Assembly: GCA_015222595.1 (NCBI GenBank)
Contig: JADFVP010000072.1
Location: 1-14,267, forward strand
From: Pseudomonadota bacterium
Lineage (GTDB): Bacteria > Desulfobacterota > GWC2-55-46 > JADFVP01
Direction of reading: 5' to 3'
DNA: 14,267 nt
In this document: positions 6,196 through 13,138 of the stretch, in pieces
Layout of the letters: each line of letters starts with the position of its first letter
How positions within the stretch are numbered: the first letter of the stretch is position 1
Translations under genes and position numbers: made by a program
The notes under the pieces: model-generated
Databases searched by the model: none
Seen by the model: the letters and a program-made list of their open reading frames with translations, nothing else
Told to the model about the DNA's origin: nothing

Positions 6196-7866
6196 CTGGT
6201 TAAACATGACGTCATAGTTATAGGAGCAGGTCTCGCCGGAATGAGAGCGGCCATCGAGGCTGCGCGCTCCGGGCTCAACGTTGCGCTCGTCTCCAAGATC
6301 TATCCCGTTAGAAGCCACTCCGTAGCGGCTCAGGGCGGCATAAACGCCGCGCTAAAAGAGAACGACGACTGGGAGAACCACGCCTTCGACACCATAAAGG
6401 GCAGCGACTATCTCGGCGACCAGGTCGCAATAGAGACCATGTGCCGCGAAGCCCCGGAAGACATCCACGAACTAGAACGCATGGGCGCGATCTTCTCGCG
6501 CGACGAAAACGGCAACATAGCGCAACGCCCCTTTGGTGGGGCCGGCTACCCGCGCGCCTGCTACCTCGCCGACAGAACCGGCCACACCCTCGTACACCTC
6601 CTCTACGAACAGACCGTTAAGCACGGCATCTTCATCTACGACGAATGGCACGTTGTAAGCCTCGTACACGAGGACGGTATCGCGCGCGGAGTAATCGCGC
6701 TTGAACTGAGCACAGGCAAGCTTCACCGCCTCCACTCCAAGGCCACGGTAATAGCCACAGGCGGCTACGGACGCATCTTCACCACAACTACAAACGCACT
6801 CAGCTCCACGGGCGACGGCATGGGCTTTGCCATAAACGCCGGAGTCGAGCTTATGGATATGGAGTTTATCCAGTTTCACCCCACGGTTCTAAAGCGCACG
6901 GGTATACTGATGACCGAAGGCTGCCGTGGCGAAGGCGGATATCTCCTGAACTCCAAGGGCGAACGCTTTATGGAAAAGTACGCTCCGAACGCAAAGGAGC
7001 TCGCTTCCAGAGACGTCGTCAGCCGCGCAGAGCAGACGGAGATAAACGAGGGGCGCGGCATAGACGGCTGCATACACCTCGACATCAGGCATCTGGGCAA
7101 AGAGAAGATAATGGAAAAACTCTCGCAGATACGCGACCTCTCGATACAGTTCGCCGGAGTGGACCCGATAGAAAAACCGATACCGATCCGTCCCGGAGCG
7201 CACTACTCGATGGGCGGCATAATGACCGATCCCAGCGGGTCGACCACCATGACGGGGCTCTACGCCGCCGGAGAGGCCGCTTGCGTCTCCGTGCACGGAG
7301 CCAACCGCCTCGGAGGCAACTCGCTCTTGGAGGCCATAGTCTTTGGCCGCAGAACCGGCGCCGAAGTCGGACGCTTCTGCGCCGATAACGAATTTTCCGA
7401 CTTCCCGACCTCTGCGCTAAAAAACGCAGGCCATATGGTCGGCAACCTCATAAACAGAACCGAAGGCGAAGACCCGCACCAGATACACAAAGAGATGGGC
7501 GAGACCATGGTCGAGTGCTGCGGTGTCTTCAGAGAGAAAGAGAAGATGGCCGAAGGTGTAGAGCGCATGGCGAAGCTCCACGAACGCTTCGCCACCGTCG
7601 CTCTTACCGACCGCTCCGACTACTACAACACAGAACTCCTCTCGGTGCTCGAACTCGGCAACATGCTAGACATCGCCACCTCGACCCTCATGGGCGCGCT
7701 CGCCAGAGAAGAGTCCAGAGGCGCGCACACGCGGTACGATTTCCCCAAGCGCGACGACGAAAAATGGATGCAGCACACGCTCGTTACCAAAAAGGGCGAC
7801 GAGTTCTCACTCAGCTATAAAGACGTATCGTTCACAAAGTACGAACCGACCGAGCGCAAATACTAA
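6196..7866 (+). CDS. frdA: Succinate dehydrogenase/fumarate reductase flavoprotein subunit (type E), apparent CTG start
   Basis: This is the FAD subunit that interconverts fumarate and succinate. The first in-frame ATG (6241) would remove the FAD-binding GAGLAG motif. Reading back, the frame is open to TAA at 6169 and has no ATG, GTG or TTG. A CTG at 6196, 7 bases after GGAGG (6184-6188), gives the family N-terminus (M)VKHDVIVIGAGLAG, so I place the start there (556 residues). His41 in RSHSVAAQGG corresponds to the covalent FAD histidine. Gln46 is the residue found in E. coli SdhA, where FrdA has Glu. Active-site segments are FHPT (227-230), RGEGG (244-248), AHYSMGGI (335-342) and HGANRLGGNSL (367-377). 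No signal peptide or Tat motif is visible, so a cytoplasmic location is inferred. Direction (sdhA or frdA) is not settled by sequence. Confidence 0.95.
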   Translation: MVKHDVIVIGAGLAGMRAAIEAARSGLNVALVSKIYPVRSHSVAAQGGINAALKENDDWENHAFDTIKGSDYLGDQVAIETMCREAPEDIHELERMGAIFSRDENGNIAQRPFGGAGYPRACYLADRTGHTLVHLLYEQTVKHGIFIYDEWHVVSLVHEDGIARGVIALELSTGKLHRLHSKATVIATGGYGRIFTTTTNALSSTGDGMGFAINAGVELMDMEFIQFHPTVLKRTGILMTEGCRGEGGYLLNSKGERFMEKYAPNAKELASRDVVSRAEQTEINEGRGIDGCIHLDIRHLGKEKIMEKLSQIRDLSIQFAGVDPIEKPIPIRPGAHYSMGGIMTDPSGSTTMTGLYAAGEAACVSVHGANRLGGNSLLEAIVFGRRTGAEVGRFCADNEFSDFPTSALKNAGHMVGNLINRTEGEDPHQIHKEMGETMVECCGVFREKEKMAEGVERMAKLHERFATVALTDRSDYYNTELLSVLELGNMLDIATSTLMGALAREESRGAHTRYDFPKRDDEKWMQHTLVTKKGDEFSLSYKDVSFTKYEPTERKY

Positions 7867-8008
7867 GGGCCTTTTTTAAGAACCAGCCTCCGGTGAGATT
7901 TCAGATAGATACTAGGGGCCGATTTAGGGCCAGCTTCCGGTGAGACAGAGCACTAGGGCAGATTTTCGGGCTTCAATCCAACAGGTACTCCGGTATAACA
8001 GACTAAGG
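7862..8008 (+). repeat. Degenerate tandem repeat between frdA and frdB
   Basis: Three successive units start with ACTA-AGG-like sequence at 7862, 7911 and 7952, and a partial fourth (ACTAAGG) starts at 8002. The units are about 49, 41 and 50 bases. CCAGCCTCCGGTGAGA (7883-7898) recurs as CCAGCTTCCGGTGAGA (7930-7945), 15 of 16 identical. ACTAGGGGCCGATTT (7911-7925) recurs as ACTAGGGCAGATTTT (7952-7966). The third unit keeps only CTCCGGTA in the second half. It fills nearly the whole spacer; no promoter or terminator is clear in it. Confidence 0.65.
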
Positions 8009-8022
8009 TTACTTGGACAAAG

Positions 8023-9015
8023 ATGAAGATAGATCTTAAAATAAGAAGATACAATCCGTCGAGCAAGCAGGGGCGCGAGCCGTACTACCAGGCCTACAGC
8101 GTAAATGCGTCCGAGGGAATGACTGTACTCGAAGCGATGCTCGAGATCGTCGGCACGCAAGACCCGACGCTCTCTTTCCGCCGCTCATGCAGAAGCTCTA
8201 TCTGCGGCTCTTGCGCCGTGAAGGTAAATGGATTCACGAAGCTCGCATGCAGTACCCAGATCATTCCTGAGCATCAGAAGACGGGCGAGATGGTAATTGA
8301 GCCCATTGCCAACCACACTGTCTTAAAAGACCTCATCGTAGACTTCGACCCGTTCTGGAAGAAGATGGACAAGGTCAAACCGTACCTGATACCGCCTGAG
8401 AGCCAGACCGAAGAGGTCGCTATAACACAGGAGAACGCAGCAGCCATAGACGACGCGCAGAAGTGCATAATGTGCGGCTCTTGCAACTCCGAGTGCAATG
8501 CGCTTGAGATCGAGAAGAAGTACCTTGGGCCCGCAGCCCTTGCCAAGGCGTGGCGCTTCGTAGGGGATGTGCGCGAAGAGGGCGGACGCGGTCGGCTTGG
8601 ACGCCTGAGCGACGACCACGGCATATGGGACTGCGTACGGTGCGTACACTGCGTTGAGTACTGCCCCAAGGGCGTTGAGCCGTTGACCGCAATAGAGCGG
8701 CTGAGAGCCCGCGCGCTCGAAGAGAACATAAGGGACAACCATGGTGCCAAGCACGTGGACGCCATGGTAGAGTCCGTCAAAAAGGTCGGGCGATTAGACG
8801 AAGCCGCAATGACCTTTAAGACACTCGGCCTCTTAAGAAGTCTCGGCATGATCCCCATGGGCCTTAAGATGGAGATGCATGGAAAGATGCCGCACCCTCA
8901 CCTCTTTCCCCAGATAAAGAAGATAGGCGAAGTACGGGCCATCTACAAAGAGATAGAGGGCCGTAAGAAGACGAGCAAGAAAAGCAGAAAAGTGAAGAGA
9001 AGAAAGACCGACTGA
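8023..9015 (+). CDS. frdB: Succinate dehydrogenase/fumarate reductase iron-sulfur subunit, type E
   Basis: This subunit carries electrons between the flavoprotein and the CCG subunit. Residues 1-105 form a plant-type [2Fe-2S] domain with Cys56, 61, 64 and 76 (SCRSSICGSC). The second domain has Cys148, 151, 154 and 158 (CIMCGSCNSEC) and Cys204, 207, 210 and 214 (CVRCVHCVEYCPKG). Classical SdhB has C-x5-C-x3-CP at the last site and holds a [3Fe-4S] cluster; here Cys207 adds a fourth ligand, as in type-E enzymes, implying [4Fe-4S]. At 330 residues it is about 90 longer than SdhB of the classical type. The extension (about 235-330) ends in a very basic tail (GRKKTSKKSRKVKRRK). The ribosome site is weak (TAAGG at 8004-8008, 14 bases from the ATG). 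It may be called sdhB. Confidence 0.95.
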   Translation: MKIDLKIRRYNPSSKQGREPYYQAYSVNASEGMTVLEAMLEIVGTQDPTLSFRRSCRSSICGSCAVKVNGFTKLACSTQIIPEHQKTGEMVIEPIANHTVLKDLIVDFDPFWKKMDKVKPYLIPPESQTEEVAITQENAAAIDDAQKCIMCGSCNSECNALEIEKKYLGPAALAKAWRFVGDVREEGGRGRLGRLSDDHGIWDCVRCVHCVEYCPKGVEPLTAIERLRARALEENIRDNHGAKHVDAMVESVKKVGRLDEAAMTFKTLGLLRSLGMIPMGLKMEMHGKMPHPHLFPQIKKIGEVRAIYKEIEGRKKTSKKSRKVKRRKTD

Positions 9016-9052
9016 GAGCCTAGCACGACCCAGACCAAAGGCTATAAAGACT

Positions 9053-9928
9053 ATGACTAAACTGAATTACGCATACTACCCCGGATGCGCCTCTCAAGAG
9101 ATAACAAAAGAGGCCAACTCCACTACGCGCCTTGTCGCGAAGAAGCTCGGCATAGAGCTGCACGACATGCCGAAGGCGAACTGCTGCGGCGCGGGGCTTC
9201 TAACAGACTACGACTACGACCTCTACATTGCACTCAATGCACGCATCTTCGCAGAAGCCGAAGAGATGGGCATGGACATACTCACTATCTGCTCGACCTG
9301 CCTGATGGTGATGTCGCGCGCGGTACACGACCTGAAGACGAAGCCCGGACTCTTGGAGAAGACCAACGAAGTACTCGCCAAGGCCGGACTCCACTACTCC
9401 GGCAACGTAAAGGTGAAGCACCTGCTCTGGGTGCTTGCTAAGGACTTCGGGGTAGACAGACTTGCCAGAGAAGTGACCAGCCCGCTTGGGCCCTTAAAGG
9501 CCGCGCCCTTCTACGGCTGCCACAGCCTTAGGCCCTCGGACGCGCTCGGCTTCGACGACCCGGAGAAACCGTGGTCGCTGGAAGCTGTGCTAAGAGCCAT
9601 AGGGGCCGAAGTGGTAGAGTACACCGGAAAGACGAAGTGCTGCGGCTTTCAGGTAGACCTTGTTACCGAAGAGACTGCCATAGAGATGACCGGCACGCGG
9701 CTGCTCGACGCAAAGGCCCAGGGCGCAGAGTGCATTGTAACGCCGTGCCCGTTCTGCCACATAAATCTCGACAACTATCAGAACTCCGCAGAGAAGCAGC
9801 TAGATGCCGACATAGGGCTTCCGGTCTTTCATCTGGCGCAGATGGTGGGCCTCGCGCTCGGGCTCAAGGCCTCGCACATGGGCATGTCTCGCCACATGGT
9901 CTCTGCCGAGAAGATACTGCAGCGCTAG
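9053..9928 (+). CDS. sdhE: HdrB-like CCG-domain subunit of type-E succinate/fumarate reductase
   Basis: This 291-residue protein has two complete CCG (cysteine-rich) domains. The first uses Cys12, Cys44-Cys45, Cys80 and Cys83 (PGCAS, NCCGAG, CSTC). The second uses Cys156, Cys196-Cys197, Cys232 and Cys235 (YGCHS, KCCGF, CPFC). The spacing C-x31 or x39-CC-x34-C-x2-C matches the pattern that in HdrB holds unusual non-cubane [4Fe-4S] clusters. Proteins of this type replace the haem b membrane anchor in type-E succinate:quinone oxidoreductases (SdhE of Sulfolobus, MfrE/SdhE of Campylobacterota). No membrane helix is visible. The gene follows frdB by 37 bases and ends before the bidirectional terminator. 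The quinone or other electron partner is unknown; no SdhF-like small subunit follows. Note that this is not the unrelated flavinylation factor also named SdhE. Confidence 0.9.
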   Translation: MTKLNYAYYPGCASQEITKEANSTTRLVAKKLGIELHDMPKANCCGAGLLTDYDYDLYIALNARIFAEAEEMGMDILTICSTCLMVMSRAVHDLKTKPGLLEKTNEVLAKAGLHYSGNVKVKHLLWVLAKDFGVDRLAREVTSPLGPLKAAPFYGCHSLRPSDALGFDDPEKPWSLEAVLRAIGAEVVEYTGKTKCCGFQVDLVTEETAIEMTGTRLLDAKAQGAECIVTPCPFCHINLDNYQNSAEKQLDADIGLPVFHLAQMVGLALGLKASHMGMSRHMVSAEKILQR

Positions 9929-9970
9929 AGCAGTATTACCAGAACAGTATCGATAGTTCAAAAAATAACG

Positions 9971-10020
9971 ATATAAAAAGACCCCCCGGTAGATACAACT
10001 ACCGGGGGGTCTTTTTATAT
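9971..10020. terminator. Bidirectional terminator, perfect 22-bp inverted repeat
   Basis: The left arm 9971-9992 and right arm 9999-10020 are perfectly complementary over 22 bases around the loop ATACAA. The core is GACCCCCCGGTAG against CTACCGGGGGGTC, flanked by an A run on the left and T run on the right. Each strand therefore reads as a GC-rich stem followed by U residues. It lies between the convergent sdhE and cytochrome c genes and can end both transcripts. Confidence 0.95.
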
Positions 10021-10070
10021 TGGGCTTTGTGCTGCTTGTTCTCATGCAGCCGACAGGTAAAAACTTCGTC

Positions 10071-10412
10071 TTACTTGGCTGCCAGTGCCTTAAGGTGGGC
10101 TACCAGCGCCTTCATGTCGGCCTCTCCGAGCTTAATAGGAGGCATGCCGAGCGCAAACTTCTTATACTTCTTGGCGGCCCCGTTGCGGCCGTTCAGAATA
10201 ACTCCCGTTATATCCGCTTCGGTGCTCGAAGTTATGTACTCGCTGCCTGCAAAGCCAGGAGCCATTGCCGTGCCCTTGCCCGCTGCTCCGTGGCAAGCTA
10301 TGCACCTGGCCTTATAGATTCCGGCTCCGTCATTGGCAGACGCAGTAGAGGCAACTCCAACCGTGCCGATAGTTACTGCCAAGAGTAATGCTGCCAAAAG
10401 TCCCTTATTCAT
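10071..10412 (-). CDS. Periplasmic monoheme class I cytochrome c
   Basis: The 113-residue precursor has a Sec signal peptide: MNKG, a hydrophobic core LLAALLLAVTIGTVGVA, and a likely cleavage after ASA at residue 26. The mature part is about 87 residues. CIACH at 37-41 is the covalent haem c site with His41 as axial ligand. Met90 in GMPPIK is the expected second ligand, giving a typical small soluble electron carrier. KKYKKFALGMPP resembles c-type cytochromes of the cytochrome c-551/c-553 kind. AGGAG at 10419-10423 lies 6 bases before the ATG. The partner oxidase, reductase or dehydrogenase cannot be told from this window. It stands alone, separated from phoU by 300 bases, so its link to the pst genes is probably only positional. 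Confidence 0.93.
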   Translation of the reverse strand: MNKGLLAALLLAVTIGTVGVASTASANDGAGIYKARCIACHGAAGKGTAMAPGFAGSEYITSSTEADITGVILNGRNGAAKKYKKFALGMPPIKLGEADMKALVAHLKALAAK

Positions 10413-10712
10413 ATCCTTCTCCTTCCGAGATCTTACCTCGTTATTACAGGCGGCCTACACTCATATAGTAGACCTATAGTACCGATAAATCCGGTCTTAA
10501 TAACAGACCTGTGCCTTCTTTGAGTAAGGCTTGCAGGGTCGGTTAACCCTATCTTAGGCCCGGAGTCTCAAAGTAAATATCGCTGAACTTCTATACCTAT
10601 ATAATAGTGGAATACAAATTAACGGAAGATTAGAGCACTTCACGCATGGTTAAGAACGTATGCCGGCTACTGTACAGCAAAATTATTGCAGCCTTTACTA
10701 TTGCCTCAGAGG
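10413..10712. other. Intergenic region between phoU and the cytochrome c gene
   Basis: No gene is visible in these 300 bases. The minus-strand promoter of the cytochrome gene should lie here. AT-rich hexamers such as TACTAT occur near 10465-10485 and a TATAAT at 10600-10605 (plus strand), but none has a good -35 partner. A nested inverted repeat is present at 10518-10573, listed separately. No clear terminator follows phoU; GCCTC-T-GAGGC just past its stop has only a 1-base loop and no T run. Confidence 0.4.
10518..10573. repeat. Nested inverted repeats, possible structured element
   Basis: CTTTGAG (10518-10524) is complementary to CTCAAAG (10567-10573). Directly inside, TAAG (10525-10528) can pair with CTTA (10553-10556), and inside that AGGGT (10535-10539) with ACCCT (10546-10550) around a 6-base loop. 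The result would be a branched or bulged hairpin in the cytochrome c upstream region, on either strand. No T run follows on either side. Short arms make chance pairing possible. Confidence 0.3.
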
Positions 10713-11378
10713 CTAGTACTTACTCGAATTCATCTCTTCCATGCTGCCGGTAACCATATAGACTATGCGCTCTGCTATGTTCGTCACTCGGTCCGCCATG
10801 CGCTCTATGTTGTGCGCCGCCCAGATTAAGTAGGTGGCCTCTTTAATTATCTGCGGGTTGGCTATCATAAGGAGTACAAGCTCGTTGTAGATATGGTCGT
10901 AGAGGTCGTCTACTATGTCGTCTTCGTCGCAGATAACCTTTGCCACCTCTGTGTCGCGGGCCATAAAGGCAGCCATGCAGCGCGTCAGCATGCTCTCGGC
11001 CTGCACGACCATGCGGGGCATATCGATAAGGGGCTTTACAAGCTCCTTATCGCCTATGGTAACGGATATCTTGGCGATCCCCTCGGCATGGTCACCTATG
11101 CGCTCAAGGTCGGTAATGATATTGATCACAGAGGCGAGCACGCGCAAATCAACAGCCATGGGCTGCTGTGTGGCGAGCAGAAGCATGCACTTCTTCTCTA
11201 TCTCGAACCTCTTCTTGTTTATCACCGCGTCGTCGCGCACAATGCGTTCAGAGGCGGTAATGTCGCGTGCTTTTAGCGCCTCTACCGAGCCGAGTATGGC
11301 CGTCCCGACCAGTACCGACATCTCTAGTACGTCCTCTTGCACCTCTTGTAGCGACTGGTGGTATGCCTTTCTGCTCAT
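10713..11378 (-). CDS. phoU: Phosphate transport regulator PhoU
   Basis: PhoU is a cytoplasmic protein that links Pst transporter state to the PhoR/PhoB sensor system and restrains phosphate uptake. The 221-residue length is typical. It has the expected duplicated three-helix architecture. Each half contains the metal-binding pattern: DLERIGDHAEGIA (90-102) and NIERMADRVTNIAERI (190-205). The N-terminus SRKAYHQSLQEVQEDVLEM is a usual opening. The GAGAGG site at 11387-11392 lies 8 bases before the ATG. It is the last gene of the pst cluster, 98 bases after pstB. No phoB/phoR genes are in the window. Confidence 0.95.
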   Translation of the reverse strand: MSRKAYHQSLQEVQEDVLEMSVLVGTAILGSVEALKARDITASERIVRDDAVINKKRFEIEKKCMLLLATQQPMAVDLRVLASVINIITDLERIGDHAEGIAKISVTIGDKELVKPLIDMPRMVVQAESMLTRCMAAFMARDTEVAKVICDEDDIVDDLYDHIYNELVLLMIANPQIIKEATYLIWAAHNIERMADRVTNIAERIVYMVTGSMEEMNSSKY

Positions 11379-11476
11379 CTCAACATCCTCTCGGTTTCAT
11401 TAACGGCCACAAAGTCGGCCTTCAACTACATCATATCATATCTGCCGCTCTTAGAGATTTCAATAAAGCGGCCCTA

Positions 11477-12241
11477 TCAACCGAACCTTCCGGTTATGTA
11501 ATCTTCAGTCATCTTCTTCTTGGGGTTGGTGAAGATTCTCTTCGTGTGGTCGAACTCCACTACCTCGCCGAGCATGAAAAAACCCGTGTACTCGGAAACA
11601 CGCGCGGCCTGCTGCATGTTGTGCGTAACGATAACGACCGTGTAGTTCGACTTCAACTCCGCCATAAGGTCCTCTATCTTTACGGTCGCAATCGGGTCGA
11701 GCGCGGAGCACGGTTCGTCCATCAGTATAACGTCGGGCTCAACTGCCACGGCACGCGCTATGCAGAGCCGTTGCTGCTGACCGCCCGAAAGCGATAGAGC
11801 CGGTTCGCTGAGGCGGTCCTTTATCTCATCGAAAAGGGCCGAGTCCTTTAGCGCGCTCTCTACCCTGCCCTCTATCTCGCCCTTGTTGGTTATGCCTTTT
11901 AGCCGGAGCCCGAAGGCGATATTTTCAGAGATGGACATCGGAAACGGTGTAGGCTTCTGAAAGACCATGCCAATCCTTGAACGGAGCTTTATAAGGTCTA
12001 TACCCCTTTTCAGAATATTCTTTCCCTCAAGCAGTATCTCGCCCTCGTACCGGTTTCCGGCATAGAGGTCGTGCATGCGGTTCAGGCAGCGCAGAAAGGT
12101 CGTCTTGCCGCACCCGGAAGGGCCGATAAGCGCGGTTATCTCGCCCTCTTTGATATTGAGGTTTATATCTTTAAGGGCCTGCTTCGCTCCGTAGTAGAAG
12201 CTCAGACCCTTGACCTCCATCTTGTCTCTATTCTCACTCAT
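11477..12241 (-). CDS. pstB: Phosphate ABC transporter ATP-binding protein PstB
   Basis: PstB is the ATPase of the PstSCAB high-affinity phosphate importer. I use the ATG at 12239-12241, giving 254 residues beginning MSENRDKMEVKGLSFYYG, because the 33 extra residues of the longer frame (from 12340) fall inside pstA and are not family-like. Walker A is GPSGCGKT (40-47). The ABC signature LSGGQQQR, Walker B VILMDEP with the D-loop SALDP, and the H-loop VIVTHNMQQA follow in order. The signature and the LRCLNRMHDL segment after Walker A are characteristic of PstB rather than other ABC ATPases. Its ATG overlaps the pstA stop by 4 bases (ATGA), a sign of coupled translation; a GGAGG lies 12 bases upstream (12254-12258). 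Confidence 0.96.
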   Translation of the reverse strand: MSENRDKMEVKGLSFYYGAKQALKDINLNIKEGEITALIGPSGCGKTTFLRCLNRMHDLYAGNRYEGEILLEGKNILKRGIDLIKLRSRIGMVFQKPTPFPMSISENIAFGLRLKGITNKGEIEGRVESALKDSALFDEIKDRLSEPALSLSGGQQQRLCIARAVAVEPDVILMDEPCSALDPIATVKIEDLMAELKSNYTVVIVTHNMQQAARVSEYTGFFMLGEVVEFDHTKRIFTNPKKKMTEDYITGRFG

Positions 12242-13083
12242 CCCGTAGACTTTCCTCCAGCAAAGAACCGCGCCAAGAGCGTGACCGTAAGAAGCATGGC
12301 GGTAATCAAGAGCGCCGCGCCCCATGCAATAGTGTGCCACTCTTCATAAGGAGCCATTGCGTAATTGAATATTGTTACCGTAAGCGAAGCCGTCGGCTCC
12401 GTCAAGCTAAAGTTCCAGAAAGAGTTGTTGAAGGACGTAAAGAGCAGCGGGGCGGTCTCCCCGGAGACCCTCGCAACCGCGAGCATTATTCCCGTTATCA
12501 TGCCCTTCAAGGCCCCCCTGTAGACCACCTGCACGGTTACCCTCCACTGAGGCGCGCCGAGCGCAAGGGCCGCTTCGCGCGTGGCGTCGGGCACCAGCTT
12601 CAGCATTTCTTCAGAAGTGCGTATGACGACCGGCAGCATTATTATCGCAAGAGAGAGAGAGCCTGCAAGGAGCGAGAAGCCGCCCATTGGGCCGACAACG
12701 AGCGCATAGACGAAGATACCGACCACTATAGAGGGCGCGCTAACGAGAATGTCGGACAGGAAGCGCACGGCTCCCGCTACGCGAGATTTTCTCCCGAACT
12801 CCGACAGATAGGTCCCTGCGAGTATTCCGGCCGGAACGCCGGCCACGGTGGCTATTACGGTAATCAGTATCGTGCCGACTATCGCGTTGGCAACGCCACC
12901 GCCCTCAAAGCCCGGAGGCGCCGGAAGCTCCGTAAAGAACGAGGTGTTGAGCGCGGGCAGGCCGAGAACGAGCACGTCTTTTAATATCCAGCACAAAAAT
13001 ACGATGCCGAAGAGCGCCGAGAAGACGGCAGTGCCTAAGGCTGCGTAGTTTACGGCCTTGCGGCGGAAGTAATGAAAGTCCAT
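12238..13083 (-). CDS. pstA: Phosphate ABC transporter permease PstA
   Basis: PstA is one of the two inner-membrane permeases of the Pst importer. The 281 residues hold about six hydrophobic segments, the first at about 15-40 and the last at about 251-275. The cytoplasmic EAA loop that docks PstB is EAALALGAPQWRVTVQV (170-186), followed by ALKGMITGIMLAVARVSGE. The proline-rich stretch around PAPPGFEGGG (55-64) with GTILIT (70-75) is usual for PstA. The start is preceded by a G-rich site (ACGGGGGGCGTG on the minus strand). pstC ends 55 bases upstream and pstB overlaps its stop. Confidence 0.95.
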   Translation of the reverse strand: MDFHYFRRKAVNYAALGTAVFSALFGIVFLCWILKDVLVLGLPALNTSFFTELPAPPGFEGGGVANAIVGTILITVIATVAGVPAGILAGTYLSEFGRKSRVAGAVRFLSDILVSAPSIVVGIFVYALVVGPMGGFSLLAGSLSLAIIMLPVVIRTSEEMLKLVPDATREAALALGAPQWRVTVQVVYRGALKGMITGIMLAVARVSGETAPLLFTSFNNSFWNFSLTEPTASLTVTIFNYAMAPYEEWHTIAWGAALLITAMLLTVTLLARFFAGGKSTG

Positions 13084-13138
13084 TACACGCCCCCCGTTAA
13101 AACGGCGTCTGTACGCGTACTGTATGCGGCGTTGACTA

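Noticed and set aside
9571..10317. Plus-strand open frame of 248 codons spanning the end of sdhE, the terminator and the antisense of the cytochrome gene
   Set aside because: It is out of frame with sdhE, translates through the perfect inverted repeat and is composed of low-complexity Arg/His-rich sequence typical of shadow frames.
12242..12340. Upstream extension of pstB to an ATG at 12340
   Set aside because: The added 33 residues lie wholly inside pstA and are not like PstB; the ATG at 12241 has an ATGA overlap with pstA and gives a normal PstB N-terminus.
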